Assembly: GCF_002014825.1 (NCBI RefSeq)
Contig: NZ_MUYU01000011.1
Coordinates: forward strand, 1 to 24,055
Length of the DNA stretch: 24,055 nt
Direction: 5' to 3'
From: Moraxella pluranimalium
Lineage (GTDB): Bacteria; Pseudomonadota; Gammaproteobacteria; Pseudomonadales; Moraxellaceae
The first letter of the stretch is position 1; the number at the start of each line of letters is the position of its first letter. A program made the translations under genes and the position numbers. This document shows positions 1 to 8,352 of this stretch, piece by piece. The notes under the pieces are model-generated. The model was given only the letters and a program-made list of their open reading frames with translations. It was not told the DNA's origin and searched no databases.

Positions 1-15
1 TAAGGGGTTGATTTT

Positions 16-56
16 GTTGAGAAAATTTTCATACTAAATATGAAAATTTTCTCAAC
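16..56. repeat. 18-bp perfect inverted repeat, 3' of the nuclease gene
   Basis: Arms at 16-33 and 39-56 are exact reverse complements around a 5-base loop (ctaaa). The structure starts 9 bases after the stop codon of the leftward gene at 65-898, so it probably forms the 3'-end hairpin of that transcript. Neither strand has a clear T-run straight after the stem, although the arms contain AAAATTTT, so this is not a textbook intrinsic terminator. It could instead mark the edge of an insertion. Confidence 0.7.
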
Positions 57-64
57 GGAGCAAT

Positions 65-898
65 TTAGGCAATTTTTCCCATTTTTTTCAATCTGGAGAT
101 AATTGCTTGGGCTGTTCTCTTATGTATAGCCGCCAATTGGTAATAATTCAATCCGTTATCGTATGATTCTACCAATGCCCATTCCTCTTCTTCCGTCCAT
201 TTTTCATTAGCTCTGCTTAATGGATTGTTATCAAGCTGTCTTCGATCTATAGCAAAGCCTTCTTGTCCGCATTCCACTATTTCCTCTGTAATAATTGATG
301 TATCTTCCAACATTCTAACCATTTCAAAACGTACTTTGCCCTGAGCAATTGCATCTCGGATAGCTTTTTGCCTTTCATTCAATGATGCTTTTCCTGTTTT
401 TACTTCTAGAAAAACAATACTGACATCATCAAAAGCACACTCTCCATCCACATATCTGTGCACATTATTATATACAATATAATCTATTGGATTTCCAAAG
501 AAATGACAATCTGACGCCTGATATTCAAAACCCTGCATGAATGGAATAAAATTTTCGGACACCTGACCTTTTACTTTATTTCTTTGCGCATCTAAAGCAT
601 ATTTTTTTGCCTGTTTGATAGCCTGTTCCTTTTCCTTTGAATATTCCATCTTCTGTTGTATTATTTGCTCTTCCTTTTGAGCAAGTTTTGCCTGAAACTC
701 TTCTGTAAATTTTATTTGCTCGGCATGAAACTCTTCTTTCTGCCGCATCATTTCATTGAGAGCATTTGAAATTTCAATATCTTTTTCAATTCTATATTGT
801 TGATGTTCTTTTCTTTGCTTTATCAAAATAAAGAGAAGACCAACGATGACAACAGTCAATACTGCAAGCACATAAATTTGTATTGATAATAAATCCAT
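65..898 (-). CDS. Membrane-anchored coiled-coil nuclease of the Holliday-junction-resolvase-related family (Endonuc_Holl-like)
   Basis: A 277-residue protein. Residues 5-27 form one hydrophobic N-terminal membrane segment. Residues about 30-108 are a charged, Gln/Glu/Lys-rich coiled coil. Residues about 109-192 match the pattern of the family annotated as endonucleases related to archaeal Holliday junction resolvases: KGQVSENFIPF, NPIDYIV, then FLEVKTGK, followed by RQKAIRDAI. D139, E165 and K167 are the likely PD-(D/E)XK metal and catalytic residues. The tail (about 233-275) starts KWTEEEEWALVE and looks like a small Myb/SANT- or homeodomain-like helical DNA-binding unit. The ATG at 898 has a GGGAG ribosome-binding site 9 bases upstream. 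The gene is visibly more AT-rich than tyrS next to it and is bordered by two different long inverted repeats, which suggests acquired DNA. The in vivo substrate is unknown; repair or defence are both possible. Family call fairly sure, function not. Confidence 0.75.
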   Translation of the reverse strand: MDLLSIQIYVLAVLTVVIVGLLFILIKQRKEHQQYRIEKDIEISNALNEMMRQKEEFHAEQIKFTEEFQAKLAQKEEQIIQQKMEYSKEKEQAIKQAKKYALDAQRNKVKGQVSENFIPFMQGFEYQASDCHFFGNPIDYIVYNNVHRYVDGECAFDDVSIVFLEVKTGKASLNERQKAIRDAIAQGKVRFEMVRMLEDTSIITEEIVECGQEGFAIDRRQLDNNPLSRANEKWTEEEEWALVESYDNGLNYYQLAAIHKRTAQAIISRLKKMGKIA

Positions 899-920
899 TA
901 TATTTCCAACTCCCTATTTC

Positions 921-961
921 GTAACAAAAGCTGTATATTAATAATATACAGCTTTTGTTAC
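921..961. repeat. 41-base near-perfect palindrome between tyrS and the nuclease gene
   Basis: Two 20-base arms (921-940 and 942-961) are exact reverse complements around one central base. Each arm begins GTAACAAAAGCTG. It lies 13 bases after the tyrS stop codon. With an A-rich 5' side and GCTTTTGTT on the 3' side, its RNA could act as a terminator in either direction. It also overlaps the -10 element of a promoter for the nuclease gene, so it could equally be an operator. Confidence 0.75.
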
Positions 962-971
962 TTTATTTCAA
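943..971 (-). promoter_or_regulatory. Predicted sigma70 promoter of the nuclease gene, overlapping the palindrome
   Basis: On the - strand, TTGAAA (966-971) and TATATT (943-948) are separated by exactly 17 bases. Transcription would begin near 936, inside the 41-base palindrome. The -10 element and most of the spacer therefore lie in the palindrome, a classic position for a repressor operator. The promoter begins just after the tyrS stop codon, so the downstream gene need not depend on tyrS read-through. Confidence 0.5.
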
Positions 972-974
972 GAA

Positions 975-2183
975 TTAGGTGACAGTCACCCTCGCATACG
1001 CCTTTTTACCTGCTTGGATGACTACCGCCTGCCCTGCTGATAGTGCAAAGCTGGCATCGACCACTTCACCATCGACCTTAACCGCGCCACGAGACAGCAT
1101 ATCTTTGGCTTGTGCGCTGTTTTTGGCTAGATTTGCACCGTTTAGCACTTGGGTGATAAATAGCTTGTCTTGCTCGCCAAGGCTGAGTGTCACTTCTGGC
1201 AAATCCACTGGCAGCTCGCCATCGGCTAGGCGGTTACCTGCAGATTTGTGGGCGTTTTCGGCAGCTTCCGCTCCATGGAAACGCTCAATCAGCTCAAGCG
1301 CTAGGATGCGTTTGATTTCTTGGGGATTGCGACCGTTTGCCATCTCATCAAGTAGTGCATTGACTTCATCCATCGGCTTAAAGCTTAATAGCTCAAAGTA
1401 GCGGGGAATCAGTGAGTCTGGCATCGATAGCACTTTTTGGAACATCACGCCGGCAGGGTCATCGATACCGATGTAGTTGCCCAGTGATTTACTCATTTTT
1501 TGAACACCATCCAAGCCTTCTAGAATCGGCATGGTGATACACACTTGGGCTTCTTGGTTGTAGCGGCCTTGTAGCGTACGACCCATCAAGATATTAAAGG
1601 TCTGGTCAGTACCGCCCAGCTCCACATCCGCCTGTAGCGCCACTGAGTCATAGCCTTGTACCAATGGGTACAAAAATTCATGAATCGCAATCGGCGTCTG
1701 CGATGCATAACGCTTGCTAAAATCATCACGCTCAAGCATACGAGAGACGGTCACTTGGCTTGCTAGGGCAATCATATCGCCTGCTGACATTTTGCCAAAC
1801 CATTCTGAGTTAAAGACAATCTTGGTCTTGTCTTTATCCAAAATCTTGAACACCTGCTCGGCATAGGTCTTGGCATTGGCTTTGACCTGCTCTTCGGACA
1901 GCGGCGGACGGGTGTTGTTCTTGCCCGTTGGGTCACCGATGCGCGCGGTATAATCCCCAATCAAAAACAGCACTTCATGACCCAAATCCTGAAAATGACG
2001 CAGTTTGTTCAATACCACCGTATGACCAAAATGCAAATCTGGCGCTGTCGGGTCCATGCCAAGCTTGATACGCAGTGGGCGATTTTGTTTTAATTTTGCC
2101 AACAAATCTTCTTCAGAATAGATGGCATCGACGCCACGCTTAATCAGGGCTAATTGTTCTTCTGGGCTCAAAAAATCGCTCAT
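975..2183 (-). CDS. tyrS: Tyrosine--tRNA ligase
   Basis: Attaches tyrosine to tRNA-Tyr in the cytoplasm; a class I synthetase. With the ATG at 2183 ([17 protein letters not shown]) the protein has 402 residues, normal for the family. The HIGH-type motif reads HFGH (about 51-54), the KMSKS loop is KMSKS at about 229-233, and the C-terminal 60 residues form an S4-like RNA-binding domain. An open frame extends to 2255, but those 24 residues do not look like a synthetase N-terminus, and the predicted promoter -10 element lies inside that stretch. The ATG at 2183 has AGGT upstream. The gene is divergent from anmK, as seen in Acinetobacter relatives. Confidence 0.95.
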   Translation of the reverse strand: MSDFLSPEEQLALIKRGVDAIYSEEDLLAKLKQNRPLRIKLGMDPTAPDLHFGHTVVLNKLRHFQDLGHEVLFLIGDYTARIGDPTGKNNTRPPLSEEQVKANAKTYAEQVFKILDKDKTKIVFNSEWFGKMSAGDMIALASQVTVSRMLERDDFSKRYASQTPIAIHEFLYPLVQGYDSVALQADVELGGTDQTFNILMGRTLQGRYNQEAQVCITMPILEGLDGVQKMSKSLGNYIGIDDPAGVMFQKVLSMPDSLIPRYFELLSFKPMDEVNALLDEMANGRNPQEIKRILALELIERFHGAEAAENAHKSAGNRLADGELPVDLPEVTLSLGEQDKLFITQVLNGANLAKNSAQAKDMLSRGAVKVDGEVVDASFALSAGQAVVIQAGKKAYARVTVT

Positions 2184-2223
2184 AATCTTACCTATTGATT
2201 TTGTACAAATAAAAACTACCTTG

Positions 2224-2251
2224 ATTATATCAAAATTGCACAAAAAGTCAT
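2224..2251 (-). promoter_or_regulatory. Predicted tyrS promoter
   Basis: On the - strand, ATGACT (2246-2251) and a perfect TATAAT (2224-2229) are separated by 16 bases. Transcription would start about 34 bases before the tyrS ATG at 2183. I see no T-box or other obvious leader structure. Confidence 0.5.
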
Positions 2252-2300
2252 CCATAGGATTGCTTTAACGCAAAAATTCATATCGTTTGGGGTGAAAATT

Positions 2301-2309
2301 TGCTATGCT
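2301..2309 (+). promoter_or_regulatory. Possible extended -10 promoter for anmK
   Basis: TGC followed by TATGCT at 2304-2309 fits an extended -10 element, but there is no good -35. If real, it overlaps the first possible ATG (2305) and supports the internal start at 2341. Weak evidence. Confidence 0.3.
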
Positions 2310-2340
2310 AGGTGGCGAATTTTTTGTGAATTTAGGCAAG

Positions 2341-3573
2341 ATGATGACACAGACTGATGATTTTTTTGAGCAGATGACGCAGTTGTTTGATGATAGCGGT
2401 GCTAATTTATTGGATGAGGCGCCTTATTTTATTGGCATGATGAGTGGCACGAGCCTAGATGGGATGGATGCGGTGCTGTGTGAGTTTTTTGATGATGGTG
2501 CACCATCGGTTATCGCCAGTCACAGCTTGCCTTTTGATGACGAGTTGCGTGATGCTTTGCTTGCTTTGACTGCGCCCAATGGCGTGGCGGATTATATTTT
2601 GGATAATCAGCTTGGCTTTGAAAGTGAGCTGGATGTCTATGGCTGGGCAAGTGTGTATTATGCCAATTTTGCCGCACAAGTGGTGCTCGAATTACTTGCC
2701 AAAGCCAATGTCAGCGCCGATAAAGTCAGCGCCATCGGCTGTCATGGGCAGACGGTGCGTCATCGTCCGCAGTGGTCGTTTAGCTTACAACTACTTGACC
2801 CTAATGTGCTTGCCGAACGCACTGGTATCGCTGTGGTGAGTGATTTTCGCCGTCGTGATATGGCGGTCGGCGGTCAAGGTGCGCCGCTCGTGCCTGCCTT
2901 TCATCAGGCGATGTTTGGCATGGATGATGGCGTCAAAGCCGTGCTCAATCTCGGCGGTATCGCCAATATCACCGTGCTTGACCATGATGGCACAGGCACG
3001 CCGATGGGCTTTGATACTGGGGTTGCCAATCTGCTCATGGATGCGTGGGTGGCTCGCCATACAGGGGCAAGCTATGATAAAGATGGCGAGATGGCACGCT
3101 CAGGCGTGGTGATTGAGCCACTATTATCGCTACTGCTTAGCCATCCGTTTTTTGACAAACACCCCCCAAAAAGCACTGGCCGTGAAGAGTTCCACTTAGC
3201 ATGGCTCGATGAGATGCTTGGCAAGCTCAATCATGACCATCCGGCACTGCGTTATAGCCCCGCCGATGTCCAAGCCACACTTGCTGAGCTTACCGCCGTC
3301 AGTGCCAGTCGTGATATCGCACGCTTTGTCAAAGCAGGCTCGCTCATCGTCTGTGGTGGCGGTGCGCTAAACACACACTTGATGGCACGCCTGCAAGCAC
3401 ATCTGCCCGATTTGGATGTCATCAACAGTCAGCAGTATGGCGTGCACCCGACACTCGTCGAAGGCATGGCTTTTGCTTGGCTGGCTCGCCAAAACATCCT
3501 AGGCCGTGCAGGCAATGTCCCTGCTGTGACAGGGGCGGACAAGGCGGTGGTGCTTGGTCAAGTGTGTTTTTGA
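2341..3573 (+). CDS. anmK: Anhydro-N-acetylmuramic acid kinase
   Basis: Cleaves the anhydro ring and phosphorylates 1,6-anhydro-MurNAc, giving MurNAc-6-phosphate in peptidoglycan recycling in the cytoplasm. The ASKHA/AnmK signature GMMSGTSLDGMD is present near residues 32-43, followed by CHGQTVRHRP, GGQGAPLVPAFH and the sugar/nucleotide-binding NLGGIANIT and GFDTGVANLLMD. The C-terminal CGGGALN is also typical. I chose the ATG at 2341 because it has AGG about 5 bases upstream; 2305 and 2344 are alternatives. With this start the protein has 410 residues, longer than the roughly 370 of E. coli AnmK. The extra length includes about 20-25 acidic residues before the kinase core. A strong terminator follows. 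I see no MurNAc-6-P etherase gene nearby. Confidence 0.93.
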   Translation: MMTQTDDFFEQMTQLFDDSGANLLDEAPYFIGMMSGTSLDGMDAVLCEFFDDGAPSVIASHSLPFDDELRDALLALTAPNGVADYILDNQLGFESELDVYGWASVYYANFAAQVVLELLAKANVSADKVSAIGCHGQTVRHRPQWSFSLQLLDPNVLAERTGIAVVSDFRRRDMAVGGQGAPLVPAFHQAMFGMDDGVKAVLNLGGIANITVLDHDGTGTPMGFDTGVANLLMDAWVARHTGASYDKDGEMARSGVVIEPLLSLLLSHPFFDKHPPKSTGREEFHLAWLDEMLGKLNHDHPALRYSPADVQATLAELTAVSASRDIARFVKAGSLIVCGGGALNTHLMARLQAHLPDLDVINSQQYGVHPTLVEGMAFAWLARQNILGRAGNVPAVTGADKAVVLGQVCF

Positions 3574-3627
3574 TGGCGTAAGAAACACGCACTCACACCC
3601 ATTACAAGAACATTCAAGCACTGAACC

Positions 3628-3665
3628 ACACCCCAACAGTTAGACAGCTTTTGGGGTGTTTTTTT
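3628..3665 (+). terminator. Rho-independent terminator after anmK
   Basis: ACACCCCAA (3628-3636) pairs with TTGGGGTGT (3651-3659), and a run of T follows immediately to 3665. It lies 54 bases after the anmK stop. Confidence 0.88.
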
Positions 3666-3977
3666 GATGTCATCAGTGTTCAAATTGACCATTTAGAGCA
3701 ATGATTATGTGAATTAAGCATACTATAACTCACCACCGCTGATACCACTTCAGAAATTCACAAGCCCAAGCCCATCTTATCTTGGATAAATACCAACAAA
3801 CCGATACAGCACTTTATCCCACGAACAAGCATTGTTACATGGTGAGAATTTGGTCAATTTTTAACCAAATCTGATAATCAATTTCAATAAAAATCCATCA
3901 TTTTTGATAAGATTATTTGAAAAATGAATAGTGATAAAAATACCGCAAACATATATAAAATAAAGGGTTGCAAGGGA
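3666..3977. other. Intergenic stretch with no recognisable gene
   Basis: About 310 AT-rich bases between the anmK terminator and the lysR promoter. I find no convincing start, ribosome-binding site, RNA gene or repeat. Short open stretches on the + strand near 3740-3850 have no recognisable protein similarity and are probably chance or a decayed remnant. Confidence 0.5.
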
Positions 3978-4006
3978 TTGGAAATTTTGTGAAATAGTGG
4001 TATTAT
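3978..4006 (+). promoter_or_regulatory. Predicted sigma70 promoter of lysR
   Basis: TTGGAA (3978-3983) and TATTAT (4001-4006) are separated by exactly 17 bases. The transcript would begin about 40 bases before the ATG at 4052. Confidence 0.6.
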
Positions 4007-4023
4007 CATTAGTGAAAGATGTA

Positions 4024-4040
4024 ATAAGTTAACAACTTAT
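4024..4040. promoter_or_regulatory. Dyad in the 5' leader of lysR
   Basis: ATAAGTT and AACTTAT flank 3 bases (AAC) immediately before the GGGAG ribosome-binding site at 4042-4046. It is a candidate autoregulatory operator, or a small hairpin affecting translation. Confidence 0.35.
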
Positions 4041-4051
4041 CGGGAGATTTT

Positions 4052-5014
4052 ATGGAATTTAGACAACTTGGCTACTTTATGCACCTTGCAACGACTGGTA
4101 GTGTCAGTCAATCTGCCAAGGCGCTTGGGCTGTCTCAGCCATCGCTGAGTCGTCAAATTCAGCAGCTTGAAGACACCCTGCAAGTTGAGCTGTTTGAGCG
4201 TCATCATCGTCCAATGACTTTGACGGATGCTGGTGAATTTTTGTATCGTCATGTCAAACAGCCCCTATTTGAGCTTGAGCAGGCGATGGCTTTGACACGC
4301 CGATTCGGCGATGGTCGCCAAAACCGCTTGGTCATCGGCTCGGTGGTCTCGGTGCTGTACGGGCTACTACCTGAAGTTATCTCTCAGCTACGCCAAAATA
4401 TCGGTGGCACGCACCCTGATTTTGATATCAAAGTCATCGAAATGAGCTTTCAGCAACAGGTCGCCGCCCTAAAATCTGGCGAGATTGATGTAGGTTTTGG
4501 TCGCTTTGCCGCCCAAGACAATCTGATTCAGCAGACCTTTTTACGCCATGAGCCATTTGTGCTCGCTGTACCAAAATGGCATCCGCTTGCCAAACAAGAG
4601 GCTCAAGCGATGAGCCTGTCGGCACTGGCAAATGACACGCTGATTTTGTACCACAAAACGCCAAATCCGACGGTGAATTTGGTTGAGACTGACCCACTGC
4701 TACAGCTGTTTGAGCAGACAGGCGCACAGCCAAAGAACAACATCCGTGTGCGTGATATTCAGGTGGCACTGGCGATGGTTGCCGCTAGCGAAGGCTTTAC
4801 CATCGTGCCTGAAAGCCTAAAAACTGTCCGCACCGAGCAGATTTGCTATCTGCCATTGGCGCATGATTTTACCTCACCGATGTATATCAATACGCTTGCG
4901 CACAATCCGATACCGCACATCGAAGCACTGCACCGTGCGATTTTGGATGTGTATGAGCGTCATGACATCCAAGCGCCTGCACCATTGGCACTTGGCAAAA
5001 AAGATGGCGCATAA
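4052..5014 (+). CDS. LysR-family transcriptional regulator (CatM/BenM-like), candidate regulator of the prp cluster
   Basis: A 320-residue DNA-binding regulator. Residues 1-60 form the winged helix-turn-helix, with GSVSQSAKALGLSQPSLSRQIQQLE as the recognition region. Residues about 92-300 form the periplasmic-binding-protein-like effector domain, with GEIDVGFGR and VAASEGFTIVP. The pattern resembles the CatM/BenM group of Acinetobacter. The ATG at 4052 follows GGGAG with good spacing. It lies 259 bases upstream of prpB on the same strand, and the gap between them holds several dyads. No PrpR-type sigma54 or GntR regulator is seen in the window. Control of the methylcitrate genes, perhaps by 2-methylcitrate or propionyl-CoA, is therefore a reasonable inference from position only. 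Confidence 0.85.
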   Translation: MEFRQLGYFMHLATTGSVSQSAKALGLSQPSLSRQIQQLEDTLQVELFERHHRPMTLTDAGEFLYRHVKQPLFELEQAMALTRRFGDGRQNRLVIGSVVSVLYGLLPEVISQLRQNIGGTHPDFDIKVIEMSFQQQVAALKSGEIDVGFGRFAAQDNLIQQTFLRHEPFVLAVPKWHPLAKQEAQAMSLSALANDTLILYHKTPNPTVNLVETDPLLQLFEQTGAQPKNNIRVRDIQVALAMVAASEGFTIVPESLKTVRTEQICYLPLAHDFTSPMYINTLAHNPIPHIEALHRAILDVYERHDIQAPAPLALGKKDGA

Positions 5015-5063
5015 TGCGTGATGGATATGTTATATTTTTGTAACTAAATATTGCTACAAACTA

Positions 5064-5182
5064 CCAATACTATGTGAAGCTTGCATAACAATCGCCAAAA
5101 ATATGCAAAAAACAGGATATTTTATGCATAAATTGCATAGTATTGGAAAATCTTGTCCAAGTTGGATAATTTTTGTACAAAA
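5064..5182. promoter_or_regulatory. Operator-like dyads upstream of prpB
   Basis: Three symmetrical elements lie before the prpB promoter. CCAATACTATG (5064-5074) and CATAGTATTGG (5136-5146) are an exact 11-base inverted pair with 61 bases between them. ATGCATAAATTGCAT (5124-5138) is a 5+5 dyad overlapping the right arm. TTTTGTACAAAA (5171-5182) is a perfect 12-base palindrome 8 bases before the putative -35. Spaced dyads of this sort fit binding of a LysR-type tetramer, but which protein binds is not shown. Confidence 0.5.
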
Positions 5183-5189
5183 TCCACTA

Positions 5190-5218
5190 AAGACAAACGC
5201 TAAAAATTGGAGTATAGT
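5190..5218 (+). promoter_or_regulatory. Predicted prpB promoter
   Basis: AAGACA (5190-5195) and TATAGT (5213-5218) are separated by 17 bases. The weak -35 fits a promoter that needs an activator. The transcript would start about 50 bases before prpB. Confidence 0.45.
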
Positions 5219-5273
5219 TAAGGTATAAAATCGTTCTGTGTAGTCAATTTGTAATCAGATAAGGAAAGATGAT

Positions 5274-6167
5274 ATGAGCCAAGTTTCAGCAGGTCGCCGT
5301 TTTCGTGACGCCATCGCCAGCGAAAAAGCCAACAACAAGCCACTTCAAATTGTCGGCACAATCAATGCCTATACTGCCATGATGGCAACCCAAGTCGGAC
5401 ACAAAGCCATCTACCTATCTGGTGGCGGTGTCGCCAACGCTTCTTTTGGTCTGCCTGATCTTGGCATGACCAGTCTCAATGATGTACTCACTGACGCCAC
5501 TCGCATCACCAATGCGGTCGATACCCCACTACTCGTGGACATTGACACTGGTTGGGGCGGCGCATTCAACATCGCCCAAACCATCAAACAAATGGAAAAA
5601 GCCGGCGTCGCTGCCGTGCATATCGAAGACCAAGTCGCCCAAAAACGCTGTGGTCACCGCCCAAACAAAGAAATCGTCTCTACCGCTGAGATGGTCGATC
5701 GCCTAAAAGCCGCTCTAGATGCCAAAGTCGATCCTGACTTTGTGGTGATGGCTCGTACTGATGCCCTATCTGTCGAAGGTCTAGATGCTGCTGTCGAGCG
5801 TGCTGTGGCATTCCAAGAAGCAGGCGCTGATATGATCTTTGCTGAAGCATTAACCGACATCTCAATGTATCGCAAATTCACCGATGTGCTAGACATCCCT
5901 GTACTTGCCAATATGACTGAGTTTGGTCAAACCGACCTATACACCACTGATGAGCTATTTGAAGTAGGTGTGGATATGGTACTGTATCCGCTATCGGCAT
6001 TTCGTGCGATGAACAAAGCCGCACTCAATGTCTATCAAGTGCTCAAAGACGAAGGCGTACAAACTTCTGTGGTCGATACCATGCAAACTCGCATGGAGCT
6101 GTATGATTTTCTCAATTATCACAGCTACGAACAAAAGCTCGATGCGCTATTTGCTAGCAAAAAATAA
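5274..6167 (+). CDS. prpB: 2-methylisocitrate lyase
   Basis: Final step of the methylcitrate cycle: cleaves 2-methylisocitrate to pyruvate and succinate in the cytoplasm, with Mg2+. The 297-residue length is normal for PrpB. The isocitrate-lyase-superfamily signature KRCGHRPNK is at 124-132, with C126 as the catalytic cysteine. YLSGGGVA (47-54), [10 protein letters not shown] (87-96) and VHIEDQ (115-120) provide the substrate- and metal-binding loops. KRCGHRPNK, rather than the isocitrate lyase KKCGH, supports methylisocitrate. The ATG at 5274 has AAGGA upstream. First structural gene of the cluster, with an unusually long regulatory gap before it. Its codons are richer in C and G than those of acnD and prpF further down. 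Confidence 0.96.
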   Translation: MSQVSAGRRFRDAIASEKANNKPLQIVGTINAYTAMMATQVGHKAIYLSGGGVANASFGLPDLGMTSLNDVLTDATRITNAVDTPLLVDIDTGWGGAFNIAQTIKQMEKAGVAAVHIEDQVAQKRCGHRPNKEIVSTAEMVDRLKAALDAKVDPDFVVMARTDALSVEGLDAAVERAVAFQEAGADMIFAEALTDISMYRKFTDVLDIPVLANMTEFGQTDLYTTDELFEVGVDMVLYPLSAFRAMNKAALNVYQVLKDEGVQTSVVDTMQTRMELYDFLNYHSYEQKLDALFASKK

Positions 6168-6182
6168 TCGGTACGCCTGCCT

Positions 6183-6956
6183 GTGAATGATATTATCCAG
6201 CTGATTATCTTTGCCATTGCAGGTATTTTGCATGGCATCACAGGCATGGGCTTTCCGATGATAGGGACAAGCGCATTATCCTTTAGCCTACCCCTATCAC
6301 AAGCTGTCGCCATCGTTGCCATACCAAGCCTTTTGATGAGCTTATTGGTGCTATGCTCAAACAACAAACAAGGCATCTGGCGTGAGCTGACAGACTATTT
6401 GCACCAGTACAAACTACTTGCCATCTCAAGCGTCATCGGTGGGATTATCGGTGTCAAGCTACTACTGATTTTGCCTGTGGCGTATCTGTATCTGATGATG
6501 GCTGTGGTGACTTTGTATTATGCCACGCACGGGCTATTGACGCTCATAGGCAAAGTCAAACCACTCACCGTCCCAACAGGCAAGCTTAGCATGAGCCTGT
6601 TTGGACTGGTCGCAGGGATGGTCGGTGGTGCAACCAATGCCATGTCACCGATTTTGCTGATTTATCTATTTAGCAAAACCGATGACAAAAACACCATCGC
6701 CAAAGCCAGCAACCTATGCTATCTGCTCGGCAAAGTGGTACAAGTGGTGATGCTGTGGGGGCAATATGTGGCATTTGATCAGCGTCAATACACCTTACTT
6801 GGGCTATTGACCGCCATCTCGATGCTCGGACTGTTCGTCGGTATGTGGCTACGAGAATATATCAGCGGTACGGTGTTTAAGCTGATGATTTATTTGATAT
6901 TATTGGTACTAGCTATCAAAATCGGACATACTGGTATCATAAAATTTGGACTGTAA
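6183..6956 (+). CDS. TauE/SafE (DUF81) family membrane permease within the prp cluster
   Basis: A 257-residue inner-membrane protein with about eight hydrophobic segments. The first segment starts at the N-terminus and carries the family-like GxxxGxxGMGFPMIG pattern. The second half has a related GLVAGMVGGATNAMSPILLIYL, the usual internal duplication of TauE/SafE proteins. The start is a GTG at 6183, 15 bases after the prpB stop, so co-transcription is very likely. Family members move sulfite, sulfonates or small organic acids. From the operon position it may transport propionate, a cycle intermediate or pyruvate, but the substrate cannot be read from sequence. It is not part of the usual prpB-prpC gene order. 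Confidence 0.8.
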   Translation: MNDIIQLIIFAIAGILHGITGMGFPMIGTSALSFSLPLSQAVAIVAIPSLLMSLLVLCSNNKQGIWRELTDYLHQYKLLAISSVIGGIIGVKLLLILPVAYLYLMMAVVTLYYATHGLLTLIGKVKPLTVPTGKLSMSLFGLVAGMVGGATNAMSPILLIYLFSKTDDKNTIAKASNLCYLLGKVVQVVMLWGQYVAFDQRQYTLLGLLTAISMLGLFVGMWLREYISGTVFKLMIYLILLVLAIKIGHTGIIKFGL

Positions 6957-7027
6957 CCTAAATTGGAATTTAACCTAAGCAAGCTAAGACATTAGCAAGC
7001 AAATCGCCATTGATAAGGAGATATGAC

Positions 7028-8179
7028 ATGGCAGACACCACCCCAACCACCCCAAAACCAAAAAAGAGTGTCGCACTATCTGGCGTACCTGCAGGTAACA
7101 CTGCCCTATGTACAGTCGGACGCTCAGGCAACGATCTAAGCTATCGTGGCTATGACATCCTTGACCTTGCCAAGCATTGCGAATTTGAAGAAGTGGCGCA
7201 CCTACTGATTCATGGTCATCTGCCAGATAAATTTGAACTGGCAGCCTATAAGAAAAAACTCAAAGCCTACCGCAATCTACCAATGCGTGTACGCCATGTC
7301 CTAGAGAACCTACCTGCCCACACGCACCCAATGGATGTGATGCGTACCGGCGTATCAGCACTGGGCTGTACCCTGCCTGAGCGTGAAAGTCAGCCAGCAT
7401 CAGAAGCTCGTGACATCGCTGACCGCTTGATCGCCTGCTTAGGCTCAATCTTGCTGTACTGGTTCCAATACACCCAAAACGGCAAAACCATCGACCTAGA
7501 AAGCGATGAAGACAGCATCGGCGGTCACTTCTTGCATCTATTGCACGGCAAACGCCCAACCGAAGAGCAAATCCGCGCGATGCACATCTCGCTCATCCTA
7601 TATGCTGAGCATGAGTTCAACGCATCGACCTTTACCGCGCGTGTCATCGCAGGTACAGGCTCAGACATCTACTCTGCCATCTCTGGTGCGATCGGTGCAC
7701 TAAAAGGCCCGAAACACGGCGGTGCCAACGAAGTCGCTTATGACATCCAAAAACGCTATCGCAGTGCTGACGAAGCCGAAGCAGACATCCGTGAGCGTAT
7801 CGGCCGTAAAGAAATCGTGATTGGCTTTGGTCATCCTGTCTATACCGTCAGCGACCCACGCAATGTCGTCATCAAAGAAGTGGCTCGTGAGCTGTCACAA
7901 GAAAGTGGCGATATGCTACTGTTTGATGTCGCTGAACGCCTAGAGACCCTGATGTGGAACGAGAAAAAAATGTTCCCGAACCTTGACTGGTTCTCAGCCG
8001 TGTCATACCAAAAACTAGGCGTACCGACAGCGATGTTCACCCCGCTGTTTGTGATTGCTCGTACCACAGGCTGGTCAGCACACATCATCGAACAACGCCA
8101 AGACGGCAAAATCATCCGCCCATCAGCCAACTACACTGGCCCAGATGATTTGGCATTTGTACCGATGGATGAGCGTTAA
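7028..8179 (+). CDS. prpC: 2-methylcitrate synthase
   Basis: Condenses propionyl-CoA with oxaloacetate to 2-methylcitrate; citrate synthase family. The start is the ATG at 7028 with AAGGAG at 7015-7020; the open frame extends upstream but has no better start. At 383 residues it matches the short methylcitrate-synthase type. Catalytic residues are visible: H230 in [10 protein letters not shown]269 in [13 protein letters not shown] and D320 in [22 protein letters not shown] (192-202) is also typical. The gene lies 71 bases after the permease and is followed by an intrinsic terminator, so it probably ends the prpB-permease-prpC transcription unit. acnD and prpF then need read-through or their own promoter. 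Confidence 0.95.
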   Translation: MADTTPTTPKPKKSVALSGVPAGNTALCTVGRSGNDLSYRGYDILDLAKHCEFEEVAHLLIHGHLPDKFELAAYKKKLKAYRNLPMRVRHVLENLPAHTHPMDVMRTGVSALGCTLPERESQPASEARDIADRLIACLGSILLYWFQYTQNGKTIDLESDEDSIGGHFLHLLHGKRPTEEQIRAMHISLILYAEHEFNASTFTARVIAGTGSDIYSAISGAIGALKGPKHGGANEVAYDIQKRYRSADEAEADIRERIGRKEIVIGFGHPVYTVSDPRNVVIKEVARELSQESGDMLLFDVAERLETLMWNEKKMFPNLDWFSAVSYQKLGVPTAMFTPLFVIARTTGWSAHIIEQRQDGKIIRPSANYTGPDDLAFVPMDER

Positions 8180-8206
8180 TCACTGATTAACCTGATATCA
8201 TAGACA

Positions 8207-8244
8207 AAAGCCACCTAAAGCCCAAGTGTTTTGGGTGGCTTTTT
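8207..8244 (+). terminator. Rho-independent terminator after prpC
   Basis: AAAGCCACCTAAA (8207-8219) pairs with TTTTGGGTGGCTTT (8229-8242), with one wobble, and runs into TTTTT. It separates prpC from acnD, which normally follow each other. Confidence 0.85.
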
Positions 8245-8288
8245 AAATTGTTTTATTTTTATTAGCCAATTTTTTTGAAATGGGTAAA

Positions 8289-8339
8289 ATGACTAGCCAA
8301 CACTACAAACCACTCGCCAACAGCAATAAACTTAAGTAA
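8289..8339 (+). pseudogene. Diverged relic copy of the acnD 5' end (16-codon mini-ORF)
   Basis: The open frame from ATG 8289 reads MTSQHYKPLANSNKLK and then stops. Its first nine residues match the start of AcnD (MTSQYRKPL) at seven positions, and the first 12 bases are identical to acnD. It aligns with the second copy at 9139 all the way to the next gene's ATG. The stop at 8337-8339 lies 13 bases before the ATG of the secreted-protein gene at 8353. The acnD ribosome-binding site is not retained here; only a weak GGGT precedes it. It may be a decayed duplication or a leader peptide. Confidence 0.65.
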
Positions 8340-8352
8340 CTGAAGGGTAATA

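Noticed and set aside
979..1401. 140-codon open frame opposite tyrS
   Set aside because: Antisense to a strongly conserved gene; composition reflects tyrS codons and there is no ribosome-binding site or recognisable product.
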